Below, one piece after another: positions 9,095-18,654 of a stretch of 64,000 nucleotides of DNA. Each line of letters begins with the position of its first letter. Position 1 is the stretch's first letter. A model generated the notes under the pieces. The model was not told the DNA's origin. It searched no databases and saw only the letters and a program-made list of their open reading frames with translations. The DNA is from Flammeovirgaceae bacterium (lineage in GTDB: Bacteria > Bacteroidota > Bacteroidia > Cytophagales > Cyclobacteriaceae), in NCBI GenBank assembly GCA_016712035.1, contig JADJRT010000001.1:744001-808000 (forward strand), written 5' to 3'. The translations under genes and the position numbers were made by a program.

Positions 9095-11697
9095 ATGGCA
9101 GGCCCGGCAGCAATGGAAACCCCTCTGATGAAACAATACAACGCTATCAAAGCGAAGTATCCGGGTGCGCTATTGCTTTTTAGGGTTGGTGACTTTTACG
9201 AGACATTTGGAGAAGATGCCATCCGGGCGGCTAAGATTCTCGACATTACACTCACTAAACGTGGCAATGGATCAGCTTCTGAAATTGAATTGGCGGGGTT
9301 TCCACATCACGCGCTCGATACCTACTTACCCAAATTAGTAAGAGCCGGAAACCGCGTAGCCATTTGCGATCAGTTGGAAGATCCAAAGTCTGTAAAAGGA
9401 ATTGTGAAACGCGGGGTAACAGAACTGGTAACTCCGGGTGTATCCTACAACGACAACGTACTTGAGCGCAGGCGAAATAATTTTCTTGCCGCTATATTTT
9501 CTGGCAAGAACGCTATGGGTATAGCTTTTCTGGATATCAGTACGGGCGAGTTTTATGCAGCCCAAGGGCCGGAGAATTATATCAATAAGCTCGTTCAAAG
9601 TTTTGGTCCTGCCGAAATCATCTATACTAAATCGCAACGCGAAAAGTTTGAAACTCAGTTTGGTGAAGAGTATGCAACCTTTGCTTTAGATGATTGGGTA
9701 TTTGCTTTTGATTTTGCCAACGAAAAACTGATTCAACAGTTCAAAACTAATTCCTTGAAAGGATTTGGTATTGATGGGATGAACGAAGCGATTATTGCTG
9801 CTGGATCTATCCTTTATTATTTGGAAGCCACTGAGCACAGAGATACCGAGCACATTTCAGCCATCGCGCGCATCGATGAAGACAAGTATGTTTGGCTGGA
9901 TAAGTTTACCGTGCGGAACCTTGAGATAGTTAGTTCACAAAATGAAGGCGGAGTTCCGTTGCTTCACGTGCTCGACCAAACCGTTACGGCCATGGGCTCG
10001 CGCAACTTGCGCAAATGGATGATTTTGCCCTTAAAAGAAAAACAAAGTATTGATGAGCGACTTCAGGTGGTAGAGCAGTTTTATTCGGATGAAGAACTTA
10101 CGGAGAAACTGCTTGAGCAACTTCACCAGGTTGCCGATCTCGAGCGGTTGATTTCTAAAGTAGCTGTCGGTCGCATCAATCCAAGAGAGCTCCTTCAACT
10201 TAAGCGATCGTTAAAAGCAATTCTTCCAGTTAAGGAGATTTTAGAAAAATCCGCTTCCGCGGAATTGAAAAAATTAGGCGATCAGTTACACCGATGCGAT
10301 TTCCTATTGGAAAAGATCGATAAAGAATTGATGGATGATGCCCCATGCTCATTCATCAGGGCGGGATTATAAAAGAAGGCGTTAATGCGGAGTTAGATGA
10401 ACTGCGCGGCCTGGCGTTTTCGGGGAAGGATTATTTAGTACAAATACAAAAGCGAGAGATTGAACGGACAGGCATCAACTCGCTTAAAATTTCTTTTAAT
10501 AAGGTTTTTGGCTATTATTTAGAAGTAAGCAACGCCAATAAAGACAAAGTACCTGCGGATTGGATTCGGAAGCAGACGCTGGTCAATGCCGAACGATACA
10601 TTACAGAAGAATTAAAAGTTTACGAAGAAAAGATCCTTCATGCGGAAGAAAAATTGTTAGTGATTGAACAACGATTATTTTTAGAGTTGGTGCACCACGC
10701 TTCTGATTATGTTGCCCAGATTCAACAAAATGCCCGCGTGGTGGGTGTGTTGGATTGTCTGCTTTCTTTTGCGGTGATTGCCAAAACGAATAAATATAAC
10801 AAACCTGAAATCAGTGAATCTACCCGGCTGGCTATTAAAGCAGGCCGGCATCCAGTTATTGAAAAGCAACTTCCGGTTGGAGAGACGTATGTGCCCAATG
10901 ACATTTATCTCGATAACGAAACACAACAGATACTTGTGATAACTGGACCGAACATGGCAGGTAAATCGGCCTTGTTGCGGCAAGCTGCTTTGATTGTTCT
11001 GATGGCGCAAATGGGAAGTTATGTTCCGGCCGAAGCTGCTACCATTGGCATCATCGATAAAATTTTTACCCGCGTAGGCGCTTCGGATAATCTTTCGCGG
11101 GGCGAATCTACTTTTATGGTGGAGATGACGGAGACGGCCAGTATTCTCAACAACCTGAGTAACCGCAGTTTGATTTTGATGGACGAAATTGGCCGCGGTA
11201 CCTCTACGTATGATGGTGTGTCGATTGCTTGGGCGATAGTTGAATATTTACATAACCATAAAGACTACAAACCAAAAACATTATTTGCAACGCATTATCA
11301 CGAGCTCAATCAACTGACGGAAGATTTGGTGCGGGTAAAAAACTTTAACGTGAGTGTGAAAGAGGTAGGCGACAAAATTATTTTTATGCGCACGCTAAAG
11401 GAGGGCGGTAGCGAACATAGCTTCGGTATTCATGTGGCGCAATTGGCCGGTATGCCAAACAAAGTGGTGTTGCGCGCCAATGAGATTTTGCACTTCCTGG
11501 AGAAAGACAAACATAAAAACGAATCGAAAGCAAAATTTGATGAGCTGCCGAAAGCCACCGCCCAAATGAGCTTATTCGAAATGGATCCTAAATCCAAAGC
11601 GGTGCACGATATGCTGGAGAAGATTGATATCAACACGATTAGCCCGGTGGAGGCATTGCTGAAGTTGAATGAGATTTTGAGTGTGCTGAAGAAATAA
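9095..11697 (+). CDS. mutS: DNA mismatch repair ATPase MutS, one-base frameshift
   Basis: MutS recognises mismatches and starts methyl-independent mismatch repair with MutL. The N-terminal frame (9095-10372) has the mismatch-reading Phe-x-Glu in GDFYETFGEDA and the connector and lever domains. The second frame (10345-11697) holds the clamp, the Walker A GPNMAGKSALLRQ, the Walker B DEIGRGTSTYDG and the C-terminal helix-turn-helix. The frames are separated only by a single-base loss: adding one C to CCCC at 10341-10344 gives KELMDDAPMLIHQGGIIKEGVN, the normal family sequence, and a protein of about 867 residues. Nothing is missing from the gene, so I favour a sequence error over a pseudogene. 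It is convergent with the LytTR gene, with a hairpin between. Confidence 0.93.
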
Positions 11698-11700
11698 TAG

Positions 11701-11733
11701 GTTACAACTTTGTAAGTTACAATGTTGTAACTT
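11701..11733. terminator. Hairpin between convergent mutS and LytTR genes
   Basis: AAGTTACAA (11714-11722) and TTGTAACTT (11725-11733) form a perfect 9-bp stem with a 2-base loop, and an upstream GTTACAAC (11701-11708) can compete for the same 3' arm. A T-rich tract follows on the plus strand. It directly abuts the stop codon of the minus-strand gene, so it could end transcription from both sides. Confidence 0.6.
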
Positions 11734-12447
11734 TTATCTCTTGAACAACCTATTCCCCATCACTTTCTTCATCACATCCTCTTTTAAGCTTCGGCTCACT
11801 GGGATTTGAGCATTTCCAATTTTCAGTTCGTGCCCATCTAAGGCAGTTACTTTTTCGATGGCAACAATAAAGGATTTATGAACTTTTAGAAACAGCTTTT
11901 CGGGCAATTGTTTTTCCAGTCCGCTAAGGGTATGGTATGTGATTAACTTTCGGGAAGTAGTATGCACGATGCAATAGTTTTGCATGGCTTCAATGTATAA
12001 TACATTCGAGTAAAGAACCTTCTCGAACTGATGATCAACTTTAATAAAGAAATAATCAGGATCTGGTGTTGATTCGGCCTGATGAACCAACGATTGATAA
12101 TCGTGTGCTTTTTGAACAGCCTTTAAAAAACGTTCGAATGGAATGGGCTTTACGAGGTAATCAATTACATCAAGAGCGTAACTCTCCAATGCATACTTCG
12201 AGTAAGCGGTAGTAAAAATTACCAGGGGCGGACTCTTGATAGACATAAGAAAGTCAATCCCCGAAACGCGAGGCAACCGGATGTCGAGCAACATCAGATC
12301 GATCTTGCTTTCTGAAAGAAATGTTGTGGCCGCTAAAGCGCTTTCGCAGGAGCCAATCAATTCCAAAAAGGAAATGTCGGGGGGGGATTCTTCCATGCCT
12401 TTACGGGCGATAGGTTCATCTTCTACAATCAGACATTTCAATTTCAT
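11734..12447 (-). CDS. LytTR-family response regulator
   Basis: A 237-residue protein with an N-terminal receiver domain (acidic pair VEDEP, phospho-acceptor region LLDIRLPRVSG, switch residues FTTAYSKYALESY, then YLVKPIPFERF) and a C-terminal LytTR DNA-binding domain (about 135-235, with IEAMQNYCIVHT and HKSFIVAIEKV). It would be phosphorylated by the LytS-type kinase encoded just upstream; the genes overlap by four bases (ATGA), so they are translationally coupled. The targets are unknown. A second such pair lies at 55.6-57.4 kb. Confidence 0.9.
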   Translation of the reverse strand: MKLKCLIVEDEPIARKGMEESPPDISFLELIGSCESALAATTFLSESKIDLMLLDIRLPRVSGIDFLMSIKSPPLVIFTTAYSKYALESYALDVIDYLVKPIPFERFLKAVQKAHDYQSLVHQAESTPDPDYFFIKVDHQFEKVLYSNVLYIEAMQNYCIVHTTSRKLITYHTLSGLEKQLPEKLFLKVHKSFIVAIEKVTALDGHELKIGNAQIPVSRSLKEDVMKKVMGNRLFKR

Positions 12448-13465
12448 CGTAATGGAAATTCAAGATTAACGGAATAATTATTTTTTGAATTTTGAATTTT
12501 GAGTTTAAAATTATCTCCGAACAACAACTCTAATCTGCGCACCACATTTTTCATTCCTATTCCGCTTGATTCAGGAATTGTGGTTTGCTTTTCATCACGG
12601 GTATTAAAAACATCCATTTTAAAAGCATTATTGACTTTTGATAAACTTATTCTGATTTCATTTTTTTTGTCTTGGAAGGTTGAAACGTGCTTGAATGCAT
12701 TTTCTACAAAGGGAATCAGTAATAAAGGCGGTATGTTAAATCCAGTAAGTTCTTGCATATTGACATCAATAGAATAGTTTTCGCCTTTGCGCAATTGTTG
12801 AAGTGCGACATAATTCTTTAAGTAGTTTACTTCTTTTTCAATTTCGATCGTACTCCCATTGCACTCGTACAGTTGATAGCGGAGCATTTCGGAAAATTTA
12901 CCTAGCGTTTCACGGGCGGCTTCATTCTGTTTATCAATCTGAAAGTAAATTGTGTTGATGGAATTGAATAAAAAGTGTGGATTGATCTGCGCGCGCAAGT
13001 ATTGCAATTCGGTGTTTACTTTCTCCAGTTTTATTTTTCGAATCAATTCCCGTTGCAAAAACCATTGTTTGCTCAGATGCAACGCGCACGCAAAGGCGAG
13101 ATAGAATAACACAATGGAAAAATTATACAATGAATTATTAAAAAAGGCCTGCCGTTCTTGATCTCCAATAACATACCCGTAGAGATAAACATCGTGTAGA
13201 TTTTTCAATAACACATAGGCAGCCAGCGAACCTAACAATAGAAGTAGGGGCTGAAATATTCTCTTCCCTGAGGTAAACTGGGGTATGATCCGCCACAGTG
13301 CTAAATAAATTACCCCCGCCAGCAAAACGTTACGCACGATGAGCTCAAGCAGAAATTGCCACAACCCTGTTTTTGAAGCAACGCAATACGGGTATAACCA
13401 TGAAAGAAAATGGTTAGCGCCCAGAATAGGATGTGATCAATTTTATATTTTAAAAACCTGTTCAC
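12444..13465 (-). CDS. LytS-type sensor histidine kinase, N-terminal frameshift
   Basis: The C-terminal half has the His_kinase domain (RAQINPHFLFNSINTIYF with the phospho-accepting His) and an HATPase region with IPPLLLIPFVENAFKH and GIGMKNVVRRLELLFG. The main open frame starts at 13364 with MWQFLLELIV, but the preceding sequence in another frame reads NRFLKYKIDHILFWALTIFF...ALLQKQG, the usual first transmembrane helix of these kinases. Adding one base to the AA (plus strand) at 13363-13364 joins them as QKQGLWQFLL. I therefore extend the gene to a GTG at 13465. This predicts four transmembrane segments before the kinase core. Confidence 0.8.
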
Positions 13466-13603
13466 AGCTTAAAAGTACAGTATTTTAATTTTCATGTTAA
13501 CTCGTCTTTCGCATTTCGTCAAGAAAAGTAATCAATACGTCAGGTTGCATTGATCGTGTCAAATTCTCTCTCGTTCTTCATAAGTAGATAAACCGATTCA
13601 ACA

Positions 13604-14230
13604 ATGAATAAAGTTAGAACAGCATTTCTTTTAATATTTTATGTGATCACCGGTTGCGCGCAACAAACCGACAAAAATGAAAAGCAAGTTGGTGGAAATT
13701 GTGAATCGTGCGATCTGATGTTTGAAGGAATGCCGACAACACTTTCATGGCAGACATCTTTAACAGACGCAAATGAGCCAGGCGAACCGATGATTATCTC
13801 GGGGACCATCTTTAAAAGGGATGGTAAAACGCCAGCACCCAATGTTGTCTTATATGTTTACCAAACCAATAGTAAAGGTCTTTACTCAAAAGCTTCCGGA
13901 CAAACTCAAGCCGTGAGACATGGCCACATTCGTGGATGGATGAAGACAGATGATCAAGGACGTTATGAGTTTAGAACTATTCGACCGGTAGCGTATCCCA
14001 ACAGCAAAATTCCACAACATATTCATCCTATCATCAGAGAGCAAGGGCTTAGTTTGTATTGGATCGATGATTTTGTTTTTTTGAAGATGATCCATTACTA
14101 ACATCAAAGCGAAATAAGTAAGTTAGAAAACCGAAGTGGATCGGGTATCATCAAGTTGACTAAAAACAGTCAGGGTGTTTGGGTGGGAGCGCGCGATATT
14201 ATTTTGGGCAAAAACATTCCAAATTATTGA
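13604..14230 (+). CDS. Intradiol ring-cleavage dioxygenase-like lipoprotein, frameshifted near its end
   Basis: The N-terminus has a lipobox (FYVITGC, Cys at residue 18), so the protein is probably membrane-anchored. The core matches the protocatechuate 3,4-dioxygenase beta-sandwich: GEPMIISGTIFKRDGKTPAPNVVLYVYQTNSKGLYS, GWMKTDDQGRYEFRTIRPVAYPN and PQHIHPII. The frame stops at 14101 after DDFVFLKMIHY, but the sequence continues in other frames as EDDPLLTSKR and then ISKLENRSGSGIIKLTKNSQG...DIILGKNIPNY, ending at 14230. Two indels explain this, one in the T run at 14076-14082 and one in AAA near 14112. Small secreted members of this family are common in Bacteroidota; aromatic ring cleavage is not demonstrated for them. 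Confidence 0.75.
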
Positions 14231-14233
14231 AGT

Positions 14234-14809
14234 ATGAAAATCTTGCCGGCAATTTTTATTGTAATCGTTGGCAATGTCGTTGCAGCCCAATCTGTTCAAC
14301 TTCCGGTATCAACCACGGATTCTAAGATTATTTGGACGGGAACGAAAGTAGTTGGCTATCACCAGGGAACAATAAAATTGAAAGAAGGATTTGTAAAACT
14401 TCAAAATCAAAAATTGATTGGAGGCTATTTTATTATTGACATGAGATCAATTGTGAGCACAGACATTCCTGATACGGATTCGATTCCCAAAATGAAATTG
14501 GAATCGCACCTGAAGTCGGAGGATTTTTTTGATGTAAGACAATATTCTGTAGCAAAATTCGAAATCAAAGAAATCCGATCATATCCTGATCAGCCAGCCA
14601 AGTACTTTGTGCTTGGTGACCTCACCATCAAAGGAATTACAAACCAACTAAAAATTGAAATTGAACCCAGCACACAGTCAGACAAACTATTTATTGCACA
14701 AGCGGATATTCGATTCGATAGGCAAATGTGGGGTGTAGCCTATAAAGGGCTAAAAGATGAATTGGTTCATGACGAAGTAAAACTCAATGTAATCATTAAG
14801 GCTAGGTAG
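14234..14809 (+). CDS. YceI-family periplasmic lipid-binding-like protein
   Basis: A 191-residue protein with a signal peptide (MKILPAIFIVIVGNVVAAQ) and the YceI lipocalin-like barrel: TDSKIIWTGTKVVGYHQG, FIIDMRSIVSTD, LKSEDFFDVRQYSVAKFEI and DLTIKGITNQLKIEI. YceI proteins bind isoprenoid-type lipids such as polyprenyl chains. It starts 3 bases after the dioxygenase gene, so the two are probably cotranscribed, with the diheme cytochrome downstream. Confidence 0.88.
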   Translation: MKILPAIFIVIVGNVVAAQSVQLPVSTTDSKIIWTGTKVVGYHQGTIKLKEGFVKLQNQKLIGGYFIIDMRSIVSTDIPDTDSIPKMKLESHLKSEDFFDVRQYSVAKFEIKEIRSYPDQPAKYFVLGDLTIKGITNQLKIEIEPSTQSDKLFIAQADIRFDRQMWGVAYKGLKDELVHDEVKLNVIIKAR

Positions 14810-14865
14810 GGATTTAATAAGTCAGTTCTTTTTTATTAAATTCACTTACCCAAAACCCTACCCTC

Positions 14866-15849
14866 ATGATAAAGAAAATTCTACTGGGATTACTAATCCT
14901 TGTTGTTACCTTCGCTATCGGCTTTGTACTTTTAATCTTAGCCCGTTATGACCGCACGTTCGATACTCCTTATCCGGAAATTACGGCCAGCACAGATTCA
15001 GCGATGATTGCACGGGGTCGCAACCTCGCCACCGGTCCCGCGCATTGTGGAGAGTGTCACTCGCAACTCTCCGAACTATCAAAAGTATCTACTGGAGGAG
15101 AGTCCACTTATAGCGGTGGATTTGCTTTTGAATTGCCTATTGGAAAAATTTATGTGGCGAACATCACATCGGATGAAGAGACAGGTGTCGGCAAATTAAC
15201 GGATAGGGAAATAGCTCGTGCGCTTCGCTATGGCGTGCGTCATGATGGTAGAGCCATGATTGATTTTATGCCCTTCTATGATTTGAGTGACAGTGATCTT
15301 ACAGCAGTAATTTCTTTCTTGCGTACGATTAAACCCGTTAAGAATCCAATACCACAGCACGAATGGAATTTTTTAGGCAAAGCAGTCTTAGCATTTTTAA
15401 TTGAGCCCGCGGGCGATGGCAATGTTCCGGCAGCTCCACCTATTGATTCAACAGCATTGTATGGAAAATATTTGGCAGCTAGTGTGGCTAATTGCCGTGG
15501 CTGTCATACAAACCGCGATATGATGACGGGTGCTTTCATAGGAACAGAATATGCAGGTCAAATGAAAATGGAAGTGTTTGATGAAGAAGGAAAAATTGTC
15601 CCTGGCAAACATCTTGTAACTCCCAATTTAACATTTGATGCAGAGACCGGCCGCATGAGTGATTGGACGCAGAAAGATTTTATTAAGCGATTTAGAGAAG
15701 GTAAGCTCATTCAAGGTTCTCCGATGCCTTGGGGGCCGTTTAGCCGCATGAGTGATCTTGAGCTGACAGCATTATATAGATTTTTAACTTCCCTGGAGCC
15801 GGTTGTCAGTGCTGTGCCTCTTGGCATTCAGGAGGGAAATCCTCAATAG
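14866..15849 (+). CDS. Membrane-anchored diheme cytochrome c
   Basis: A 327-residue protein with one N-terminal transmembrane anchor (about residues 5-27) and two c-type heme sites, CGECH near residue 63 and CRGCH near residue 211, each in its own cytochrome c domain. Possible axial Met ligands lie downstream in each half (for example MIDFMPFYDLSD and GSPMPWGPFSRM). It most likely passes electrons in the periplasm. It follows the YceI gene by 56 bases and may share its transcript. No dehydrogenase or oxidase partner is adjacent. Confidence 0.87.
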   Translation: MIKKILLGLLILVVTFAIGFVLLILARYDRTFDTPYPEITASTDSAMIARGRNLATGPAHCGECHSQLSELSKVSTGGESTYSGGFAFELPIGKIYVANITSDEETGVGKLTDREIARALRYGVRHDGRAMIDFMPFYDLSDSDLTAVISFLRTIKPVKNPIPQHEWNFLGKAVLAFLIEPAGDGNVPAAPPIDSTALYGKYLAASVANCRGCHTNRDMMTGAFIGTEYAGQMKMEVFDEEGKIVPGKHLVTPNLTFDAETGRMSDWTQKDFIKRFREGKLIQGSPMPWGPFSRMSDLELTALYRFLTSLEPVVSAVPLGIQEGNPQ

Positions 15850-15953
15850 AAAGAGGTTATTTTGATAGTGAATTATTTTTTATTAATTATCTCTTAATAA
15901 AAAATGGACTGTGGCTTACTTCCTCACAAACCAAAAAGTTTTTACCTTTCAGT

Positions 15954-16943
15954 ATGAAAAAAATTCGTTGGGGTATTTTAGGTTGTGGAAAAATTGCTCG
16001 CAAGTTTGCTGCAGATCTTACACTTGTCGCGGATGCTGAGTTAGCGGCCGTGGCTGCGCGATCGTTAGAGACAGCCCAGAGTTTTGCGAAAGATTTTCCG
16101 GCTAAACATATTCATGATAACTATGAAGCACTTGTTAGTAATTCGGAAGTTGATGTAATCTATGTGGCTACACCCCATGGCTTGCATCACGAGCATGTAT
16201 TGTTGTGTCTGCAACATAAGAAAGCTGTGCTGTGCGAGAAAGCCTTTGCTATCAATTACAGGCAAGCGAAGGAAATGATAGACTTTGCAAAAGCACAAAA
16301 CACATTTATTATGGAAGCGTTTTGGACTCGCTTGCTTCCGCATTATCTTAAAATGAAAGAAATGATTGCAACAGGCAAAGTGGGTAAGATAAAATATTTG
16401 TCGGCCGAGTTTGGATTTATTCCTACACCTCCGTTTCCGTCTAGACTTTATGAGCCTGCTTTAGGAGGTGGTGCGCTACTCGACATTGGCGTGTATCCAA
16501 TTTTCTTAGCGCTTGATGTGCTGGGGAAACCCGATCATATTGATGCGGTGATGACTGCTGCTTCTACCGGTGTGGATGAACAGTGCGCTATTCAGTTTCA
16601 ATATAAGAAGGGGGCAATCGCGCAGTTGTTTTGTACGTTCGCTTCCAATCTTGCAACCGGTGCCGATATTGGTGGCGATAAAGGTCGCATCCGGCTCACG
16701 CATCGCTTTCATGGGCCAACATCAAACCTCGAATATTACCCAGGCATTATTGATACTTGCGAAAATATTGATTTCGAAAAAGCAAAAGGTAATGGGTATG
16801 AGTATGAAGCCCAGCATGTAAACGAATGTTTGCAAAACAACCTGATCGAGAGCCCCGTACTTACACACGACAACACATTGTTATTAATGCAAACGTTAGA
16901 TGTTATTCGCGCGAAAGCAGGAATAAAATATGCAGCGGATTAA
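15954..16943 (+). CDS. Gfo/Idh/MocA-family NAD(P)-dependent oxidoreductase
   Basis: A 329-residue protein with an N-terminal Rossmann fold (WGILGCGKIARKFAADL) and the family's second landmark as CEKAFAIN, where the usual EKP Pro is Ala. The C-terminal domain has GGGALLDIGVYPIFLALDVLG, the catalytic-region Asp/His block. Close relatives act on dihydrodiols or sugars (trans-1,2-dihydrobenzenediol dehydrogenase type). The exact substrate is not evident. It is a single gene. Confidence 0.87.
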   Translation: MKKIRWGILGCGKIARKFAADLTLVADAELAAVAARSLETAQSFAKDFPAKHIHDNYEALVSNSEVDVIYVATPHGLHHEHVLLCLQHKKAVLCEKAFAINYRQAKEMIDFAKAQNTFIMEAFWTRLLPHYLKMKEMIATGKVGKIKYLSAEFGFIPTPPFPSRLYEPALGGGALLDIGVYPIFLALDVLGKPDHIDAVMTAASTGVDEQCAIQFQYKKGAIAQLFCTFASNLATGADIGGDKGRIRLTHRFHGPTSNLEYYPGIIDTCENIDFEKAKGNGYEYEAQHVNECLQNNLIESPVLTHDNTLLLMQTLDVIRAKAGIKYAAD

Positions 16944-17073
16944 TCATGAAATTAGTCGGGCTTATTCGTATGACTTATATCATCTTTTTATAGCGTTACC
17001 ATTGATTTTAAACGTTAGTTAGCTCTCGTTTATCTAATAATGCAGAGCGATGGAATTTTATTACAACTCTTGT

Positions 17074-17081
17074 TATCTTTG
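17074..17081 (+). promoter_or_regulatory. Candidate -7 box upstream of desaturase (TATCTTTG)
   Basis: TATCTTTG matches TAnnTTTG and lies 22 bases before the desaturase ATG at 17104. No good -33 box is seen. Confidence 0.4.
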
Positions 17082-17103
17082 TATCTGAATAGAAATATAG
17101 AAG

Positions 17104-18048
17104 ATGGCACAAGAAGCAATGGTTCCGGAGGTTAGAAGTAAACCAATTTTAAAACAAGAAATAGCATTTGCGATAATTCACTTAATGCCATTAGGCGCAT
17201 TGTGGACTGGGGCTACGTTTTTTGATTGGATGGTGTGTATTTTTTTATACTTCTTCCGCATGTTTTGGGTAACCGGTGGCTACCACCGCTACTTCGCACA
17301 TAAATCGTATAAAACTTCGCGTTGGTTTCAATTTGTAATTGCCTTTATGGCGCAGACTACTGCACAAAAAGGAGCACTCTGGTGGGCGGCACATCACCGT
17401 CATCATCATCGCCATAGCGATACACCAGCTGATCCACACTCTATGAAAATTTATGGATTCTGGTATTCGCACATTGGCTGGATTGTGGGCCCCGATTTTA
17501 AGAAAACGGATTATAAAGTGATCGGTGATTATGCCAAGTATCCGGAGTTGGTTTGGCTTAACGAGCATTATTTAGTAGCGCCTACAATTTTGGCAGTATT
17601 TGTTACTGCCCTTGGAGGCTGGGTGAACGGTGGAAGTCTAATGGCAATATTTAGTACAGCCGGGTTGAGCACACTATTTATTGGATTCTTTTTGAGTACG
17701 ATCATTTTGTATCATGGTACGTTTTCGATTAACTCTATCATGCACAAGTTTGGTAAGCCCCGGTACGAAACCGGAGACGAATCAAAGAACAGTGTTGTAT
17801 TAGCGTTGGTAACCATGGGCGAAGGCTGGCACAACAACCATCACTATTATGAGACCGCTGCGCGACAGGGTTTTTTCTGGTGGGAGATTGACATCACGTA
17901 TTATATTTTAAGAGGACTTGCTGCCGTAGGACTCATTTGGGATTTGAAGGGAGTTCCAAAACACATTTTGCATTCAAAAAATAAAAAGCACGCTTCCGAG
18001 TTGAGAAAGAAGTATGAGGCAGAGGCAGAACCTCAGTTGACTGAGTAG
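17104..18048 (+). CDS. Acyl-CoA/fatty-acid delta-9-type desaturase
   Basis: A 314-residue integral membrane di-iron enzyme with all three histidine boxes: HRYFAH at residues 61-66, HHRHH at 97-101, and HNNHHYY near residue 243. Hydrophobic segments lie around residues 20-58, 72-92 and 160-205. It introduces a cis double bond into saturated acyl chains with O2 and an electron donor, and so tunes membrane fluidity. The C-terminus is charged and cytoplasmic. The DUF1572 gene begins 11 bases downstream. Confidence 0.93.
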   Translation: MAQEAMVPEVRSKPILKQEIAFAIIHLMPLGALWTGATFFDWMVCIFLYFFRMFWVTGGYHRYFAHKSYKTSRWFQFVIAFMAQTTAQKGALWWAAHHRHHHRHSDTPADPHSMKIYGFWYSHIGWIVGPDFKKTDYKVIGDYAKYPELVWLNEHYLVAPTILAVFVTALGGWVNGGSLMAIFSTAGLSTLFIGFFLSTIILYHGTFSINSIMHKFGKPRYETGDESKNSVVLALVTMGEGWHNNHHYYETAARQGFFWWEIDITYYILRGLAAVGLIWDLKGVPKHILHSKNKKHASELRKKYEAEAEPQLTE

Positions 18049-18059
18049 GATTACGTGAA

Positions 18060-18653
18060 GTGTCCTATATCTCCAAGTTAACAGATATGAAGCCAAATGA
18101 CGAAATATTTTTAAAAAATGCGATCAAGCTTTTTCGCAACTATAAAAAATTAGGCGAAGGAGCGATTGCTCAATTGAATGATGCGGAAGTTCTTCTGCAA
18201 CCGAATGAAGCAAGCAATAGTATCGCGTTGATTGTTCATCACCTTAGTGGCAACATGCTTTCACGCTGGACGGATTTTCTTTCTACAGATGGTGAGAAGC
18301 CGTGGCGAAATCGAGAATCTGAATTTGGAGAATCCTATCCCAATAAAGCCGCTATGATGGGAGCTTGGGAGAAAGGCTGGAGTTGTTTGTTACAAGCGCT
18401 GGAGAATTTAAAACCAGAAGATCTTTCTAAAGTTATTTACATCCGCAATGAAGGTCAATCTGTACTCGAAGCAATCCAAAGGCAATTAGCACATTATTCA
18501 TCGCATGTAGGACAGATTATGTTTCAGTCGAAAATCATTAAGGGAAATGACTTTAAGTCGCTCTCCATTCCCAGAGGCGGCTCCGATTCTTTCAATAAAG
18601 AAAAGTTTGGTCAGGAGAAATCGCGCAAGCATTTTACCGATGGATTGAAGTGA
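18060..18653 (+). CDS. DUF1572 (DinB-like) protein
   Basis: About 188-197 residues with the DinB-like four-helix pattern: LGEGAIAQLNDAEVLLQPNE, SIALIVHHLSGNMLSRWTDFL (His as a possible metal ligand), EKPWRNRESEF and a late QLAHYSSHVGQI (second His pair). This matches DUF1572, close to the DinB/YfiT metal-dependent transferases; the role is unknown. The start is either GTG at 18060 or ATG at 18087. The latter gives MKPNDEIFLKNAIKLF, which resembles the family start better. It ends two bases before the convergent lepB. Confidence 0.82.
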   Translation: MSYISKLTDMKPNDEIFLKNAIKLFRNYKKLGEGAIAQLNDAEVLLQPNEASNSIALIVHHLSGNMLSRWTDFLSTDGEKPWRNRESEFGESYPNKAAMMGAWEKGWSCLLQALENLKPEDLSKVIYIRNEGQSVLEAIQRQLAHYSSHVGQIMFQSKIIKGNDFKSLSIPRGGSDSFNKEKFGQEKSRKHFTDGLK

Positions 18654-18654
18654 T

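Noticed and set aside
10341..10372. Programmed frameshift in mutS
   Set aside because: The site CCCCATGC is not a slippery heptamer, lies in mid-gene, and matches the general homopolymer-loss pattern seen in many unrelated genes.
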